A stretch of 24,512 nucleotides of DNA from Leptospiraceae bacterium (GCA_027485405.1 JAIXRB010000134.1:1-24512), one strand, 5' to 3'; counted from the stretch's first letter, positions 14,949-23,342 are shown. Numbers and translations: made by a program. The notes: generated from the letters alone by a model not told the origin.

Positions 14949-15674
14949 CTATTTTCTAGCCCAATGCAAAACCGCGTTTCCGAAAACAAAATTTTGAAAT
15001 TCGACCTCACGAAAGGAGGCTAATCCTAGTACTTCTACTAGGGTTTCTTGGTCTGGGTATGTCAAGGACGAATGCGGAAGATAGTCAAACATCTGATTTT
15101 TTCCGCCATACACAAGGTATCCTATGATAGGAACGATTCTAAAAAAATAAAAATCAGCGAAGGGTTTGAGAAATCTGGGTCGGACCTTTCCGATATCCAA
15201 ATTCAAAAAAACCGCTCCAGGCCGAAGGATTCGATGGATTTCTTTCAGACATTTATCAATGTTTTGCACATTTCGAAGCCCAAAGCCCATAGTGACAATA
15301 TCTTGTGAGTTGGAGGGAATCGCTGAAAGATTCATCGCATCTCCAACTTGAAGTGTTATATGGGACTTTTCCTTTAGTTTTTCTTTGGCGATGCCCAACA
15401 TTTTCTCTGAAAAGTCGATTCCCATGACAGTTTCTAATTGGGAAATCTTGGAAAGCTCTGCCGTTATGTCGCCTGTTCCACAGCAAAGGTCTAGAGCCGA
15501 ACTTGCCTTTGGATTCAGTGCCAAAGCCTTTGCGGCAAGTTTCTTTTTCCAAACTCTGTGTAAGAAAAATGTGTTCCAATCGTTGAATCTGTCGTAAGCT
15601 CTTGCGATTCCATCAAAATTGGATTGAACATATTCGGGTTTCTTTTCTTTCGTAGGCAGTTGGTATTGGCTCAT
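14949..15674 (-). CDS. ubiE: demethylmenaquinone/ubiquinone C-methyltransferase
   Basis: SAM-dependent methyltransferase UbiE/MenG, 241 residues, acting on the quinone ring in the last step(s) of menaquinone synthesis at the cytoplasmic side of the membrane. Signature motifs: FDGIARAYDRFNDW (20-33), FFLHRVWKKK, the SAM-binding LDLCCGTGD (61-69), GIDFSEKML, the FGLRNV block and EIHRILRPGA. In Leptospira the quinone is menaquinone, so MenG function is the likelier one. The ATG at 15674 is only seven bases from the start of the divergent exbB-like gene, and both starts lie inside one inverted repeat. No strong ribosome site is visible. Confidence 0.93.
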   Translation of the reverse strand: MSQYQLPTKEKKPEYVQSNFDGIARAYDRFNDWNTFFLHRVWKKKLAAKALALNPKASSALDLCCGTGDITAELSKISQLETVMGIDFSEKMLGIAKEKLKEKSHITLQVGDAMNLSAIPSNSQDIVTMGFGLRNVQNIDKCLKEIHRILRPGAVFLNLDIGKVRPRFLKPFADFYFFRIVPIIGYLVYGGKNQMFDYLPHSSLTYPDQETLVEVLGLASFREVEFQNFVFGNAVLHWARK

Positions 15675-15686
15675 AGCTTCTATGAG
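15670..15686. repeat. inverted repeat spanning two divergent start codons
   Basis: CTCATAG (15670-15676) and CTATGAG (15680-15686) are exact inverses around a three-base spacer CTT. The left arm contains the ubiE ATG (reverse) and the right arm the exbB ATG (forward). Either transcript, if it includes the repeat, could fold its own start codon into a small hairpin. Both genes encode MS at their N-terminus, which contributes to the symmetry, but the outer bases and spacing go beyond that. Confidence 0.6.
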
Positions 15687-16119
15687 TTTGACTCACTTGA
15701 ATTTTGGGAACGGCATTCTTCTTATCTTGGGATTTTTTTCTATAGGTAGTTTTGCGCTTTTTCTTCAAATCTTAACACAAATTGGCTTTTGGAAAAAAAA
15801 TCCTCCCTTGGTTTCGGTAGAGGAGGAAGTTGAATTTTTTCTGCCACTGGATGCAAAAATAGACTGGTTCACTTGGATTGCTTCGCTTTCCACTCTATTG
15901 GGTTTGCTTGGAACGGTTCTTGGAATCTATGAGTCCTTTTCAGAAATGGCGAATCTAGGCAAAGCAACTATCGAGATTTTGGCGGGTGGGATTAGGAGCG
16001 CATTATTAACAACCATTGCTGGGCTCTGTGTGGCAATTCCAGCGATAACGTACAAACAAATATTAGACCATCAGATTTCAGGCTTAGAGTGGCTTCTCAT
16101 GAAACAGAGAAAAAAATGA
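15682..16119 (+). CDS. exbB: short ExbB/TolQ/MotA-family proton channel subunit
   Basis: A 145-residue inner-membrane protein of the MotA/TolQ/ExbB family, which with ExbD uses the proton gradient to drive TonB- or Tol-type machines. There are three hydrophobic helices: about 10-33, 56-80 and 100-124. The last two match the family core, with SLSTLLGLLGTVLGIYESF and GGIRSALLTTIAGLCVAIPAI. Typical ExbB proteins have about 240 residues; this one lacks the large cytoplasmic loop. The stop overlaps the exbD start (ATGA). No TonB, TolA or receptor gene lies nearby, so the driven partner is unknown. Confidence 0.8.
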   Translation: MSLTHLNFGNGILLILGFFSIGSFALFLQILTQIGFWKKNPPLVSVEEEVEFFLPLDAKIDWFTWIASLSTLLGLLGTVLGIYESFSEMANLGKATIEILAGGIRSALLTTIAGLCVAIPAITYKQILDHQISGLEWLLMKQRKK

Positions 16120-16520
16120 GAACTCGAAGAAGAAAAGCAATTCAGAAACCACTAGATTTAAATAGCTTAATTGATGTTATATTTATATTGCTGCTTTTTG
16201 TGATGGTCTCTGTTCGATTCTCAGAACCCTTAGAAAAAATTGCCCATCAATTACCAGAATCGGAACTCCAATCAAGCGGAAACATTTTAGGCGTTGTGAT
16301 TTCAAGAAAAGATTCTGGAGATTGGTTTTACGCAGGAAAACCAGTCTCTGAAAAGCAATTGATTGATACTATACAGGCATTGTCTTCTGAAGAAGTTTTA
16401 GAGACTTTTTTATTGGAGTTAGATCCGCGGTCCGATTTCGGCGGTTTTGTTCGACTTTCTGAAGTCATGCGAAACAAAGGCATTCAGAAAATTGAGATTG
16501 GAGTACAGAAAAAAAATTAA
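16116..16520 (+). CDS. exbD: ExbD/TolR-family proton channel subunit
   Basis: A 134-residue protein with a cytoplasmic basic N-terminus (MRTRRRKA), one membrane helix (about 18-36) and a periplasmic domain of about 95 residues. Asp20 in LNSLIDVIFILLLF is the conserved proton-carrying aspartate of ExbD/TolR. I start at ATG 16116 rather than the earlier in-frame codon at 16089, because 16116 gives the usual ATGA overlap with exbB and the proper basic N-terminus. The periplasmic part ends with ELDPRSDFGGFVRLSEVMRNKGIQKI-type ExbD sequence (split across 91-128). The stop shares TTAA with the stop of the opposing histidine kinase. Confidence 0.85.
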   Translation: MRTRRRKAIQKPLDLNSLIDVIFILLLFVMVSVRFSEPLEKIAHQLPESELQSSGNILGVVISRKDSGDWFYAGKPVSEKQLIDTIQALSSEEVLETFLLELDPRSDFGGFVRLSEVMRNKGIQKIEIGVQKKN

Positions 16521-17617
16521 GCCTTTGGTTCTTTCCTAAGCTGATTGTAGACATCGATTAGGAATTTTGTTTTTTTGTCTTTGAGTTTAGAGAGAAATAG
16601 CTGTTTCCCCAAGGATTCACCAGATTCTATTTTTTCCAAATAAGAATAAAGGTTGGAATACTCCTGTACCTTCAAGGATCGGAGTGTAGTTTCTTTGCCT
16701 TCGGGATCCAAGCCTTGGACGAAAGAAAGCATATATTGTTTTTCTTCCTCGGGTGATATACCAGTTAGAAAGCCAAGCTCCATTGGCAGTATCGTGTCTT
16801 GGATAGTATCAGAAGTTTCTGTTAGGAGTAATTCAAAGAAAAACTCTGAACCTTTTCCTAGCTTACTTTGAACGTTTAATTGGCCTCCTTGCAGTTCTAC
16901 CAAATGTTTAGCGATCGAAAGACCAAGTCCAGTTCCAGAGATGGAATCTTTCTGCTTACTTTGCCAGAAGGGTTCAAAGACAGTTTTCATATCTGCATTT
17001 GAAATGCCTAAACCTGAATCTATTACAGCAAACTCGAGCAATGCACCACCTGCTTTCCCGTGATTTTTTTGGAAAATTCTAAGTGTAACTTGTCCTTGTT
17101 CAGTGAATTTAAGTGCATTGCTGATTAAGTTGATTAGAATCTGTTGGATTTTTTTATAATCACCAAGAAAAGTAGAGTTGAATTCTATTCCTTCTAGTTT
17201 AATAGTTAGGTTAATACCCTTTTCTTGAAACCGATATGCAAACAGATTCAATAGGAATTCCCAGAGTTTATGAATTGAAAATCTCTCTATGTCTAAGCCC
17301 AATTGTCCTGCTTCTACTTTTGATAAGTCCAAAAAATCATTGATCAGACCTAACAAATAGATCCCATTCTCTTTTACAGAAACCACAGTTTTTTTAAGAC
17401 TGGGTGGTAGCTCTTCTTCCTTTTCTAAAATTTGGCTGAGTCCGATCACTGCGTGCAAAGGTGTCCGCAATTCGTGTGTAATTCGGGAAAGCAAATTAGA
17501 CTTTAACTGAAAACGAGCCCTTTCCGTATGACTCCTTCTAAAGAGGAGCAAATAGATAAGCAAAATGTTTAAAGTAAAAGATGCGATTAGGAACCATTGG
17601 ATAAAAGTTAGGTTCAT
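16517..17617 (-). CDS. membrane-anchored hybrid-free sensor histidine kinase
   Basis: A 366-residue kinase. One N-terminal membrane helix (about 5-26) is followed directly by the dimerisation/phosphoacceptor domain with His48 in SRITHELRTPLHAVIG, then the ATPase domain: N-box INLISNALKF with Asn167, G1 DSGLG (200-204) and G2 GTGLGLS (228-234). No extracytoplasmic sensor, PAS or HAMP domain is seen, so input probably comes from partners. A C-terminal extension of about 100 residues after the ATPase domain is helical and unassigned. Its start overlaps the stop of the response regulator gene by four bases, which strongly suggests a matched pair. Confidence 0.88.
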   Translation of the reverse strand: MNLTFIQWFLIASFTLNILLIYLLLFRRSHTERARFQLKSNLLSRITHELRTPLHAVIGLSQILEKEEELPPSLKKTVVSVKENGIYLLGLINDFLDLSKVEAGQLGLDIERFSIHKLWEFLLNLFAYRFQEKGINLTIKLEGIEFNSTFLGDYKKIQQILINLISNALKFTEQGQVTLRIFQKNHGKAGGALLEFAVIDSGLGISNADMKTVFEPFWQSKQKDSISGTGLGLSIAKHLVELQGGQLNVQSKLGKGSEFFFELLLTETSDTIQDTILPMELGFLTGISPEEEKQYMLSFVQGLDPEGKETTLRSLKVQEYSNLYSYLEKIESGESLGKQLFLSKLKDKKTKFLIDVYNQLRKEPKA

Positions 17618-18738
17618 AAGATGTCCATAACCAACATAGTCATATCGTCATGGATGATCCCATTTCCGTGTTTTAGTGAAAACAATTGCATTGAAGCCAA
17701 AAATTCTTTTGCGGAAAGGTGACAGTTTCGTTTCACTTCTTCCAGAAAAATGGAATCTCCCATATAGTTTTCATCCATATCGGGCACTTCATACATTCCA
17801 TCTGAGAAAAGAAAAAGTCGGTCTTTCTCTTGCAGATAGTAATCTTTGTTATCTAGGATCAGTTGCGGAAACATAAGTAGGCAAAATCCTTTTGTCCCTA
17901 ACTTAAAAATCTTCTCCTCACGAATAAGAACCATAGCATGGTGACCAGCCATTGAATAACTGAGCAATTTGTTCTGTGGGTTGTAACGCAAATAGATTGC
18001 AGAAATGAAATGGGTCTCAATCAAAGGAGAGAGATTGTTGTGAAGCCAATGGAGGCATTCGCTTGGTGTTAAAAAAGCTTTGGTCATGTTTTTGAAAGAA
18101 ATGATCGCCATTAGACTGATCATTGCCGCCGCAACTCCATGGCCAGTTACATCTCCAAAGAGAATGTCTAAATCCTGAGAAGGTTGCAATTCGTAAGTAA
18201 TCCAATCACCTCCTACCTGTTCCATGGGGAAGTAGGATGTGTGAATCTGATAGTCTTTTGACGGAGGAAACTTGAAACTTACAAGATTTTGCTGGTTACT
18301 TTTTGCGATATCCAAGTCATTTTTTAAAGCTCGAAGTAGCAAATTTCTTTCTTTTTCTAAGGTTCGGATTTTGAGCTGTGAACGGACACGGGCAAGAATT
18401 TCTGCTTCTTGGAAAGGTTTGGTTATGTAGTCTACAGCACCCATATCCAAAGCTTTGACAATGTTTTTAGTTTCGTGAAGTGCAGAAACAAAGAGAATAG
18501 GGATCTCAGCAGTTTTGGAGTTTGATTGTAAGATTCGTGCTACTTCAAATCCATTGATCCCTGGCAAAAGCACATCTAGCAAAACCAAATCAATTTCAAT
18601 TTCATTGCAAAGTTCTATCGCATATTCACCATCATAGGCGACAACGATCTCATAGTTTTCGTAACGTAGGATCTCAGAAAGGATTTCAACATTGGTTTCG
18701 TTGTCATCGACAATGAGAATTTTCACAGAGGAAGGCAT
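17614..18738 (-). CDS. response regulator with PP2C/SpoIIE-type phosphatase output (RsbU/RsbP-like)
   Basis: A 374-residue protein: receiver domain (about 5-120) with acidic pocket Asp11-Asp12, phosphoacceptor Asp55 in LVLLDVLLPG and Lys in DYITKPF; a coiled linker (about 120-155); then a SpoIIE/PP2C serine phosphatase with the metal-binding EQVGGDW, GDVTGHGVAAAM and terminal HDDMTMLV motifs. Such proteins dephosphorylate anti-sigma-factor antagonists in partner-switching pathways. No STAS antagonist or RsbW-type kinase is in the window, so the target is elsewhere. I start at ATG 18738; a TTG at 18774 would add 12 residues but neither has a good ribosome site. The downstream gene is its probable kinase. 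Confidence 0.9.
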   Translation of the reverse strand: MPSSVKILIVDDNETNVEILSEILRYENYEIVVAYDGEYAIELCNEIEIDLVLLDVLLPGINGFEVARILQSNSKTAEIPILFVSALHETKNIVKALDMGAVDYITKPFQEAEILARVRSQLKIRTLEKERNLLLRALKNDLDIAKSNQQNLVSFKFPPSKDYQIHTSYFPMEQVGGDWITYELQPSQDLDILFGDVTGHGVAAAMISLMAIISFKNMTKAFLTPSECLHWLHNNLSPLIETHFISAIYLRYNPQNKLLSYSMAGHHAMVLIREEKIFKLGTKGFCLLMFPQLILDNKDYYLQEKDRLFLFSDGMYEVPDMDENYMGDSIFLEEVKRNCHLSAKEFLASMQLFSLKHGNGIIHDDMTMLVMDIL

Positions 18739-18811
18739 TGCAAGTATTTCAAGTAAGAAACATTGACTTGGCAAGAGGTTTTTTCTATGGTTGGATTCAT
18801 AGGGAAGTGGT

Positions 18812-19933
18812 TTGAATCTAGAACAAGCACATCAAAGAAAAATCATTCATATCGATATGGATGCTTTCTATGCTTCTGTCGAAGTGCGAGATAACCCACT
18901 TTGGAAAGGCAAGCCATTGGTCGTAGGTGGATCTCCACATTCCAGGTCTGTGGTTTGTGCCGCAAGCTATGAAGCGAGAAAGTTCGGAATAAGGTCGGCT
19001 ATGTCCTGTTATAGAGCCTTTCAGCTTTGCAATGAGGCTGTTTTTGTTCCTCCAAGATTTGATGCCTATATCGAAGTTTCTAAGCAAATTAGAAAGATTT
19101 TTTTAGAGTACACAGATCTAGTCGAGCCCTTGTCTTTAGATGAGGCATACTTAGATGTAACTACAAATAAATTCAACACTCCTTTTGCCTTTGAAATAGC
19201 AAAGGAGATTCGAAAAAAGATATATATTGAAACGCAATTAACCTGTTCTGCCGGAGTTTCCTACAATAAATTCCTAGCTAAAATGGCATCAGAACATAAC
19301 AAGCCCAATGGTCTCTTTGTCATTCAACCAAAAGATGCGTTGAATTTTCTTTCTGAAATACCTCTTGCAAAGTTTTATGGAATTGGAAAGAAAACAGCAG
19401 AGAAAATGCGGGAACTTGGAATGGAAAAAGGGCAAGATCTACTTGCTAAGTCCGAATCAGAATTGATTAACCATTTTGGAAAGATGGGAAGTTCCTTTTT
19501 TTATATGGCAAGGGGTTTAGATGATAGGTCAGTAGAACCTTTTAGAGAACCAAAGTCTATAGGTGCGGAGACTACCTTTGAAAAAGATTCTTCAGACTTT
19601 ACCTACTTGGCTTCCGAATTGCAGTCGCTAAGCGAAATTGTTTTTTCTAGGCTTCAGAAAAAAAGCAAGAAAGCAAAAACAGTTGTTCTTAAAATAAAAA
19701 ATTCTGAATTCCAGAGCAAGACTCGAAGCTTTACAGCTAAGGATTGTTTTTCATCTCCCGATTCCATTTTTCAGTGTTCTTTACACCTTTTGAAACTGTA
19801 TTGGGACTCTGCTTCTAGAGATGCAGAGAAAATCAGACTTTTGGGAATCCAGTGCAGTCATTTTCAAAGCGAAGAACAAGCAATCGACAAAGAGCCCAAT
19901 CTTTTTTCAATGGACAATTATGTTCGGAAATAG
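18812..19933 (+). CDS. dinB: DNA polymerase IV (Y-family translesion polymerase)
   Basis: Error-prone polymerase for lesion bypass, 373 residues. Motifs: catalytic Asp15 in IIHIDMDAFYASVE, with Tyr20 at the steric-gate position; catalytic Asp110-Glu111 in LSLDEAYLDVT; SAGVSYNKFLAKMASEHNKPNG of the palm split around 207-226; the helix-hairpin-helix FYGIGKKTAEKM; and a little-finger domain to the C-terminus. No clear beta-clamp motif is obvious at the very end. The start is TTG at 18812 with AGGGAAG about five bases upstream. I saw no LexA-type palindrome in the 73-base gap to the divergent response regulator, but the leptospiral LexA box is not one I can check by eye. The last 14 bases overlap the next gene. 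Confidence 0.93.
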   Translation: MNLEQAHQRKIIHIDMDAFYASVEVRDNPLWKGKPLVVGGSPHSRSVVCAASYEARKFGIRSAMSCYRAFQLCNEAVFVPPRFDAYIEVSKQIRKIFLEYTDLVEPLSLDEAYLDVTTNKFNTPFAFEIAKEIRKKIYIETQLTCSAGVSYNKFLAKMASEHNKPNGLFVIQPKDALNFLSEIPLAKFYGIGKKTAEKMRELGMEKGQDLLAKSESELINHFGKMGSSFFYMARGLDDRSVEPFREPKSIGAETTFEKDSSDFTYLASELQSLSEIVFSRLQKKSKKAKTVVLKIKNSEFQSKTRSFTAKDCFSSPDSIFQCSLHLLKLYWDSASRDAEKIRLLGIQCSHFQSEEQAIDKEPNLFSMDNYVRK

Positions 19934-20624
19934 CGAAGAAGACTTTGAGACCATTGGACCTCTTCAGGTTCTGCGAGTGCAAGGCGAGAAGGGGGCACCC
20001 ACCATCGTCCTTTTCCACGGATTTGGAGCAAGTGCACACGACCTTTATCCACTGCATGAGGTAATTACCACAGAACAAAGATTTAACTGGATTTTTCCAC
20101 AAGGGCTCCTGAAAGTTCCGATCATGCCTGGGTATGAAGGTAGGGCTTGGTTTCCAATTGACCTCCAAGCATTGCAAGAGGCTATGCAGAAAAGCGATTT
20201 TAGAGATTTTTCAGATCATGAGCCCGAAGGTTTATCGACTGCAAGAACAGCCGCTATACTAATGATTCAGGCTTTGGGCATTCCCTTTGATCAATTGATT
20301 TTAGGTGGTTTTTCCCAAGGTGCCATGCTTTCTACAGACATTGCGCTACGAAACACGAAAACGGCCAAAGGACTTATGTTGCTATCAGGCACATTGTTAT
20401 GTGAATCAGAATGGAAAGAAATGGCTAAAACCAAAGGGAATTTGCGTTTTTTTCAATCGCATGGCGAATCCGATCCTATTCTTGGTTTTCGAAGTGCCAA
20501 AAAACTTGAAAAAATCATGCGTGATGGTGGTATGCTAGGTGAATTCATTCCATTTTCTGGTGGTCATGAGATTCCACAAGTTGTCATCCAGGGCATTAGC
20601 CGTTATTTGAACAGCTTATCTTAA
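19920..20624 (+). CDS. carboxylesterase/phospholipase family serine hydrolase (YpfH-like)
   Basis: A 234-residue alpha/beta hydrolase of the phospholipase/carboxylesterase group. VLFHGFGASAHDLYPL begins the core, the nucleophile is Ser132 in GGFSQGAM, the acid Asp185 is in GESDPIL and the base His216 is in GGHEIP. There is no signal peptide. An earlier in-frame ATG at 19821 lies well inside dinB; I prefer ATG 19920, which overlaps dinB by 14 bases and gives a normal family length. Cotranscription with dinB is likely but probably has no functional meaning. The stop shares TTAA with the convergent symporter gene. Confidence 0.88.
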   Translation: MFGNSEEDFETIGPLQVLRVQGEKGAPTIVLFHGFGASAHDLYPLHEVITTEQRFNWIFPQGLLKVPIMPGYEGRAWFPIDLQALQEAMQKSDFRDFSDHEPEGLSTARTAAILMIQALGIPFDQLILGGFSQGAMLSTDIALRNTKTAKGLMLLSGTLLCESEWKEMAKTKGNLRFFQSHGESDPILGFRSAKKLEKIMRDGGMLGEFIPFSGGHEIPQVVIQGISRYLNSLS

Positions 20625-22000
20625 ACTCGTTTTTGACTTAGCAGACTTCCGATAATTCCAGACAAAAAGACAATGGGTAACCCATAGAATGCCCAAAAGT
20701 ACGTATAATTTCCTGCTTCACCAAAATGGAAAAAGCAAAACAATCCCCAAGACAAACCGAGTACAATTGAAACATAAGCTCCGATTTTTGTGACCTTATC
20801 CCAGAAGAATCCAGCCAAAAGAGCAAAGCTCAATGCAAAAATTGGGATATTAGCAAGGATCAAACGAGAGAGTACAGACTCCTGCAAAGTTATCCCTCCG
20901 ATATAGGAAGCGATCGCAAAGAAAAAAACAATCAGTCTTAACCCAAAAACAGAGTTTGAAAACATGCCAGGTTTTTCCGGAAAATCTGCTTTGACCATAG
21001 AAGCTTGCGTGCTCCAAAGTCCGGTTAGGGTCGTTCCACCAATTGCTAGGATTGTTGCAAATAACAGTCCTTTAGGAAAAGGAGAGAGTACATTGTTTAA
21101 AAGATATGGAATTCCTTCTTCCCCCGCACCCAATTGAATATTTTTTTGCCGAAGAGCCGCTACAGCAACGATTGGGAAGGAATAGAGCAAAAAGACGAGA
21201 ACGGAACTCATTCCAACGGCTTGGTGAGCTGTTTTACTATCGATCGCAGAGAAAATTTTCTGCCCATACCAGGGTGATGCAATATACGTGAGCATAGTGA
21301 GTAGTACTAAGCTTCCAATGAAACTGGGAGGAAGAATTTCCGTTGCATTTTCTGGAATCGTAAACGAGCTTAGAGGGACATCTAGTTGTTGTAAGCTTAT
21401 ATAAACCAAAAAGGGAAGCATAACCAAACAAATCAAAAAACTGCCCAAATCAAATCGAATAATAGAAATCAAGCCGTCCTTTACAGTCCAAAGAAAGAAA
21501 ATAAAAACAATCAAACCACCCAAAAGGAAAGCAGAAGTTTCTGGAAAGATTGGTTTCAGAAGAAGAATCAAAGATTTAACATAAGCAGATGAAAAACCTC
21601 CCATAGCCAGAATGAGTAAAATGCTGGCACTCTTTCCAAGGAAGGAACCATACTTTTTAGTAAACAATCCAGCAACAGAAGTTTCACCTAATTCCCGCCA
21701 TGCCTTTGCTACAGCAAACGTGTAGAACAAAAGTCCTATCAAAAAAACCAGGGGCAAGAGGAGGGCATACAAACCAACATAGTACGCAACGCCTGAGAAT
21801 GCTAATAGTGTAGCAGGATTAAACTCTGTCATAACCAAAGTGGCAACTAGAGGAAACAGGGTAGTCTTTTGGCTATTGAAAAAGTAATTTGAAACGGAGT
21901 CGGAGGGTTTCGAAACAGTTTGGCTTATCAAAACGAGGAAGAGTAAAGATAGACTCATTCCTATCCAAAACCAAACCTGATTTGGTAATATTTCATTCAA
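20621..22000 (-). CDS. sodium:solute symporter (SSS family)
   Basis: A 459-residue inner-membrane transporter with about twelve hydrophobic helices spread over the whole length. TEFNPATLLAFSGVAYYVG, LGGLIVFIFFLWTVKDGLI and LAIGGTTLTGLWSTQASMVKAD resemble the Na+/solute symporter (SLC5-like) core. The substrate cannot be assigned. The open frame extends to 22156, but that would overlap 164 bases of the upstream gene. I take TTG at 22000 because AAAGGAG is about ten bases upstream and the start overlaps the upstream stop in TTGAATGA, a typical coupled junction. It is probably translated in tandem with the phosphatidyltransferase. Confidence 0.8.
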   Translation of the reverse strand: MNEILPNQVWFWIGMSLSLLFLVLISQTVSKPSDSVSNYFFNSQKTTLFPLVATLVMTEFNPATLLAFSGVAYYVGLYALLLPLVFLIGLLFYTFAVAKAWRELGETSVAGLFTKKYGSFLGKSASILLILAMGGFSSAYVKSLILLLKPIFPETSAFLLGGLIVFIFFLWTVKDGLISIIRFDLGSFLICLVMLPFLVYISLQQLDVPLSSFTIPENATEILPPSFIGSLVLLTMLTYIASPWYGQKIFSAIDSKTAHQAVGMSSVLVFLLYSFPIVAVAALRQKNIQLGAGEEGIPYLLNNVLSPFPKGLLFATILAIGGTTLTGLWSTQASMVKADFPEKPGMFSNSVFGLRLIVFFFAIASYIGGITLQESVLSRLILANIPIFALSFALLAGFFWDKVTKIGAYVSIVLGLSWGLFCFFHFGEAGNYTYFWAFYGLPIVFLSGIIGSLLSQKRV

Positions 22001-22574
22001 AGGTGTCGTGCTCCTTTCTGTATATTGCGAAGAATCGAGGAATAAAATGCCAGAGAATTTGGAATTCGCAGAGAGAGCTGAGGAAAATAAAGAGGAGTTT
22101 GGTCTTGGAAAAGAGGGTTGGGTTCCAAAGAGATTCCCATAGGTAATAACTCGCAAGCAAACCTAGCAACAAAAACTTAAGAGCTGTTCCAATTTTCGGA
22201 ATGAGTTTTGGTTTTACCTGGAATTGAATTTTTTTAAAGAATAGTAAAATGGGTACTGCCGAAATCTGGGCAGTATCTCTGAAAAGTGCTAAAGCAAAAT
22301 AAGCCAGAGGGATTTGAGACTTCCAGAAGAAAAAACCAAACAAAGTGATAGTCACAATTTTATCTGCAACTGGATCCAGAACCGCTCCTAATGCCGAAGA
22401 GGCATCGAGTTTTCGAGCAAGCCAGCCATCTAAAAAGTCAGTCAAAAAAAGAAGGATCAAACAAGCCAGGCTTGGCACAACCATTTTGGATTCTAAAAAA
22501 TAGAGTGCCGGTGCCAGCATCAAAACCCTAGAAATCGTTAGTGCGTTCGGGAGGTGTAAAATCCAAATGGACAT
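21993..22574 (-). CDS. CDP-alcohol phosphatidyltransferase (PgsA-like)
   Basis: A 193-residue membrane enzyme that transfers a phosphatidyl group from CDP-diacylglycerol to an alcohol. The complete family signature DGx2ARx8Gx3Dx3D is present with Asp49-Gly50, Ala53-Arg54, Gly63, Asp67 and Asp71. Length and the N-terminal NALTISRVLML block fit phosphatidylglycerophosphate synthase, the first committed step to phosphatidylglycerol/cardiolipin. Other CDP-alcohol enzymes share the signature, so the alcohol is inferred. The ATG at 22574 diverges from the DUF547 gene with only 15 bases between the two starts. Confidence 0.87.
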   Translation of the reverse strand: MSIWILHLPNALTISRVLMLAPALYFLESKMVVPSLACLILLFLTDFLDGWLARKLDASSALGAVLDPVADKIVTITLFGFFFWKSQIPLAYFALALFRDTAQISAVPILLFFKKIQFQVKPKLIPKIGTALKFLLLGLLASYYLWESLWNPTLFSKTKLLFIFLSSLCEFQILWHFIPRFFAIYRKEHDTFE

Positions 22575-22589
22575 AGGTCTAAGTTACAA

Positions 22590-23342
22590 ATGAAATCTCT
22601 TCTCCTCTCCTTCGCCATCCTTTTCTTTTCCCTACCTGTATTTGCTCTAGATCATTCTCATTCAGCTTGGGATTCGCTTTTGAAGAAACATGTCCGGAAC
22701 GGTCTCGTAAATTATAAGAACATTAGGACAGACCTTTCGGCTCTAGATACATATTTGAATTCACTGAGTTCCGTGACAGAGGCTGAATACAATGGATTTA
22801 GCCAACCCCAAAAGATGAGTTTTTTAATCAATGCCTACAACGCATTTACCGTAAAACTTATCTTAGACCACTATCCTTTGAAGAGTATCACGGAGATTGG
22901 TTCCCCGTTTTCTAAAATTAACCTCGCGAGGGGAACGCCTTGGAAAAAAGAGTTTTTTGAACTTTTGGGAAAGAAGAGACACCTAGATTGGATCGAGCAT
23001 GAGAAGCTTAGAAAAGACTTTTCTGAACCTCGGATTCACTTTGCCATCGTTTGTGCTTCCATTGGTTGTCCTATCCTTGCTTCAGTTGCTTACAAACCAG
23101 AAACTCTTTCGCAACAATTGCAGACTGCAAAGCTAACTTTTCTCCAGACAGCATCAAAAAATAGGTATGAAAAAGAACGAAATGTTCTCTACCTATCTTC
23201 CATTTTTGATTGGTTCAAGGCGGATTTTATCCGCAACACAACGTTGATCGAGTTTGTTCAAGATGGATTCAATGAAAAGATCAAACCTGATGCCCTTATT
23301 GAATACACTGAATACAGCTGGGTGTTAAACGAGGAGAAATAG
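22590..23342 (+). CDS. secreted DUF547-domain protein
   Basis: A 250-residue protein with a clear Sec signal peptide (hydrophobic residues 3-19, probable cleavage after VFA near 19). The DUF547 domain fills the mature part: HSAWDSLLKKHVRNGLVNY, SFLINAYNAFTVKLIL, the AIVCASIGCP block with two Cys, and a C-terminal IFDWFKADF. The family is widespread in secreted and periplasmic bacterial proteins; its biochemical role is unknown to me. No ordinary lipobox is seen, so it is probably periplasmic or released. The start is only 15 bases from the divergent phosphatidyltransferase start, so the promoters must overlap coding sequence. Confidence 0.85.
   Translation: MKSLLLSFAILFFSLPVFALDHSHSAWDSLLKKHVRNGLVNYKNIRTDLSALDTYLNSLSSVTEAEYNGFSQPQKMSFLINAYNAFTVKLILDHYPLKSITEIGSPFSKINLARGTPWKKEFFELLGKKRHLDWIEHEKLRKDFSEPRIHFAIVCASIGCPILASVAYKPETLSQQLQTAKLTFLQTASKNRYEKERNVLYLSSIFDWFKADFIRNTTLIEFVQDGFNEKIKPDALIEYTEYSWVLNEEK

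Noticed and set aside
18739..18811. SOS (LexA) operator before dinB
   Set aside because: No clear palindromic box was found by eye in the gap; the motif for this genus would need a matrix search.
19821..19919. Longer start of the carboxylesterase within dinB
   Set aside because: It adds 33 polar residues not found in the family, and the shorter ATG gives the usual length and overlap.
22001..22156. N-terminal extension of the symporter
   Set aside because: It lies wholly within the phosphatidyltransferase gene in another frame, is polar and unlike the family; TTG 22000 has AAAGGAG upstream.
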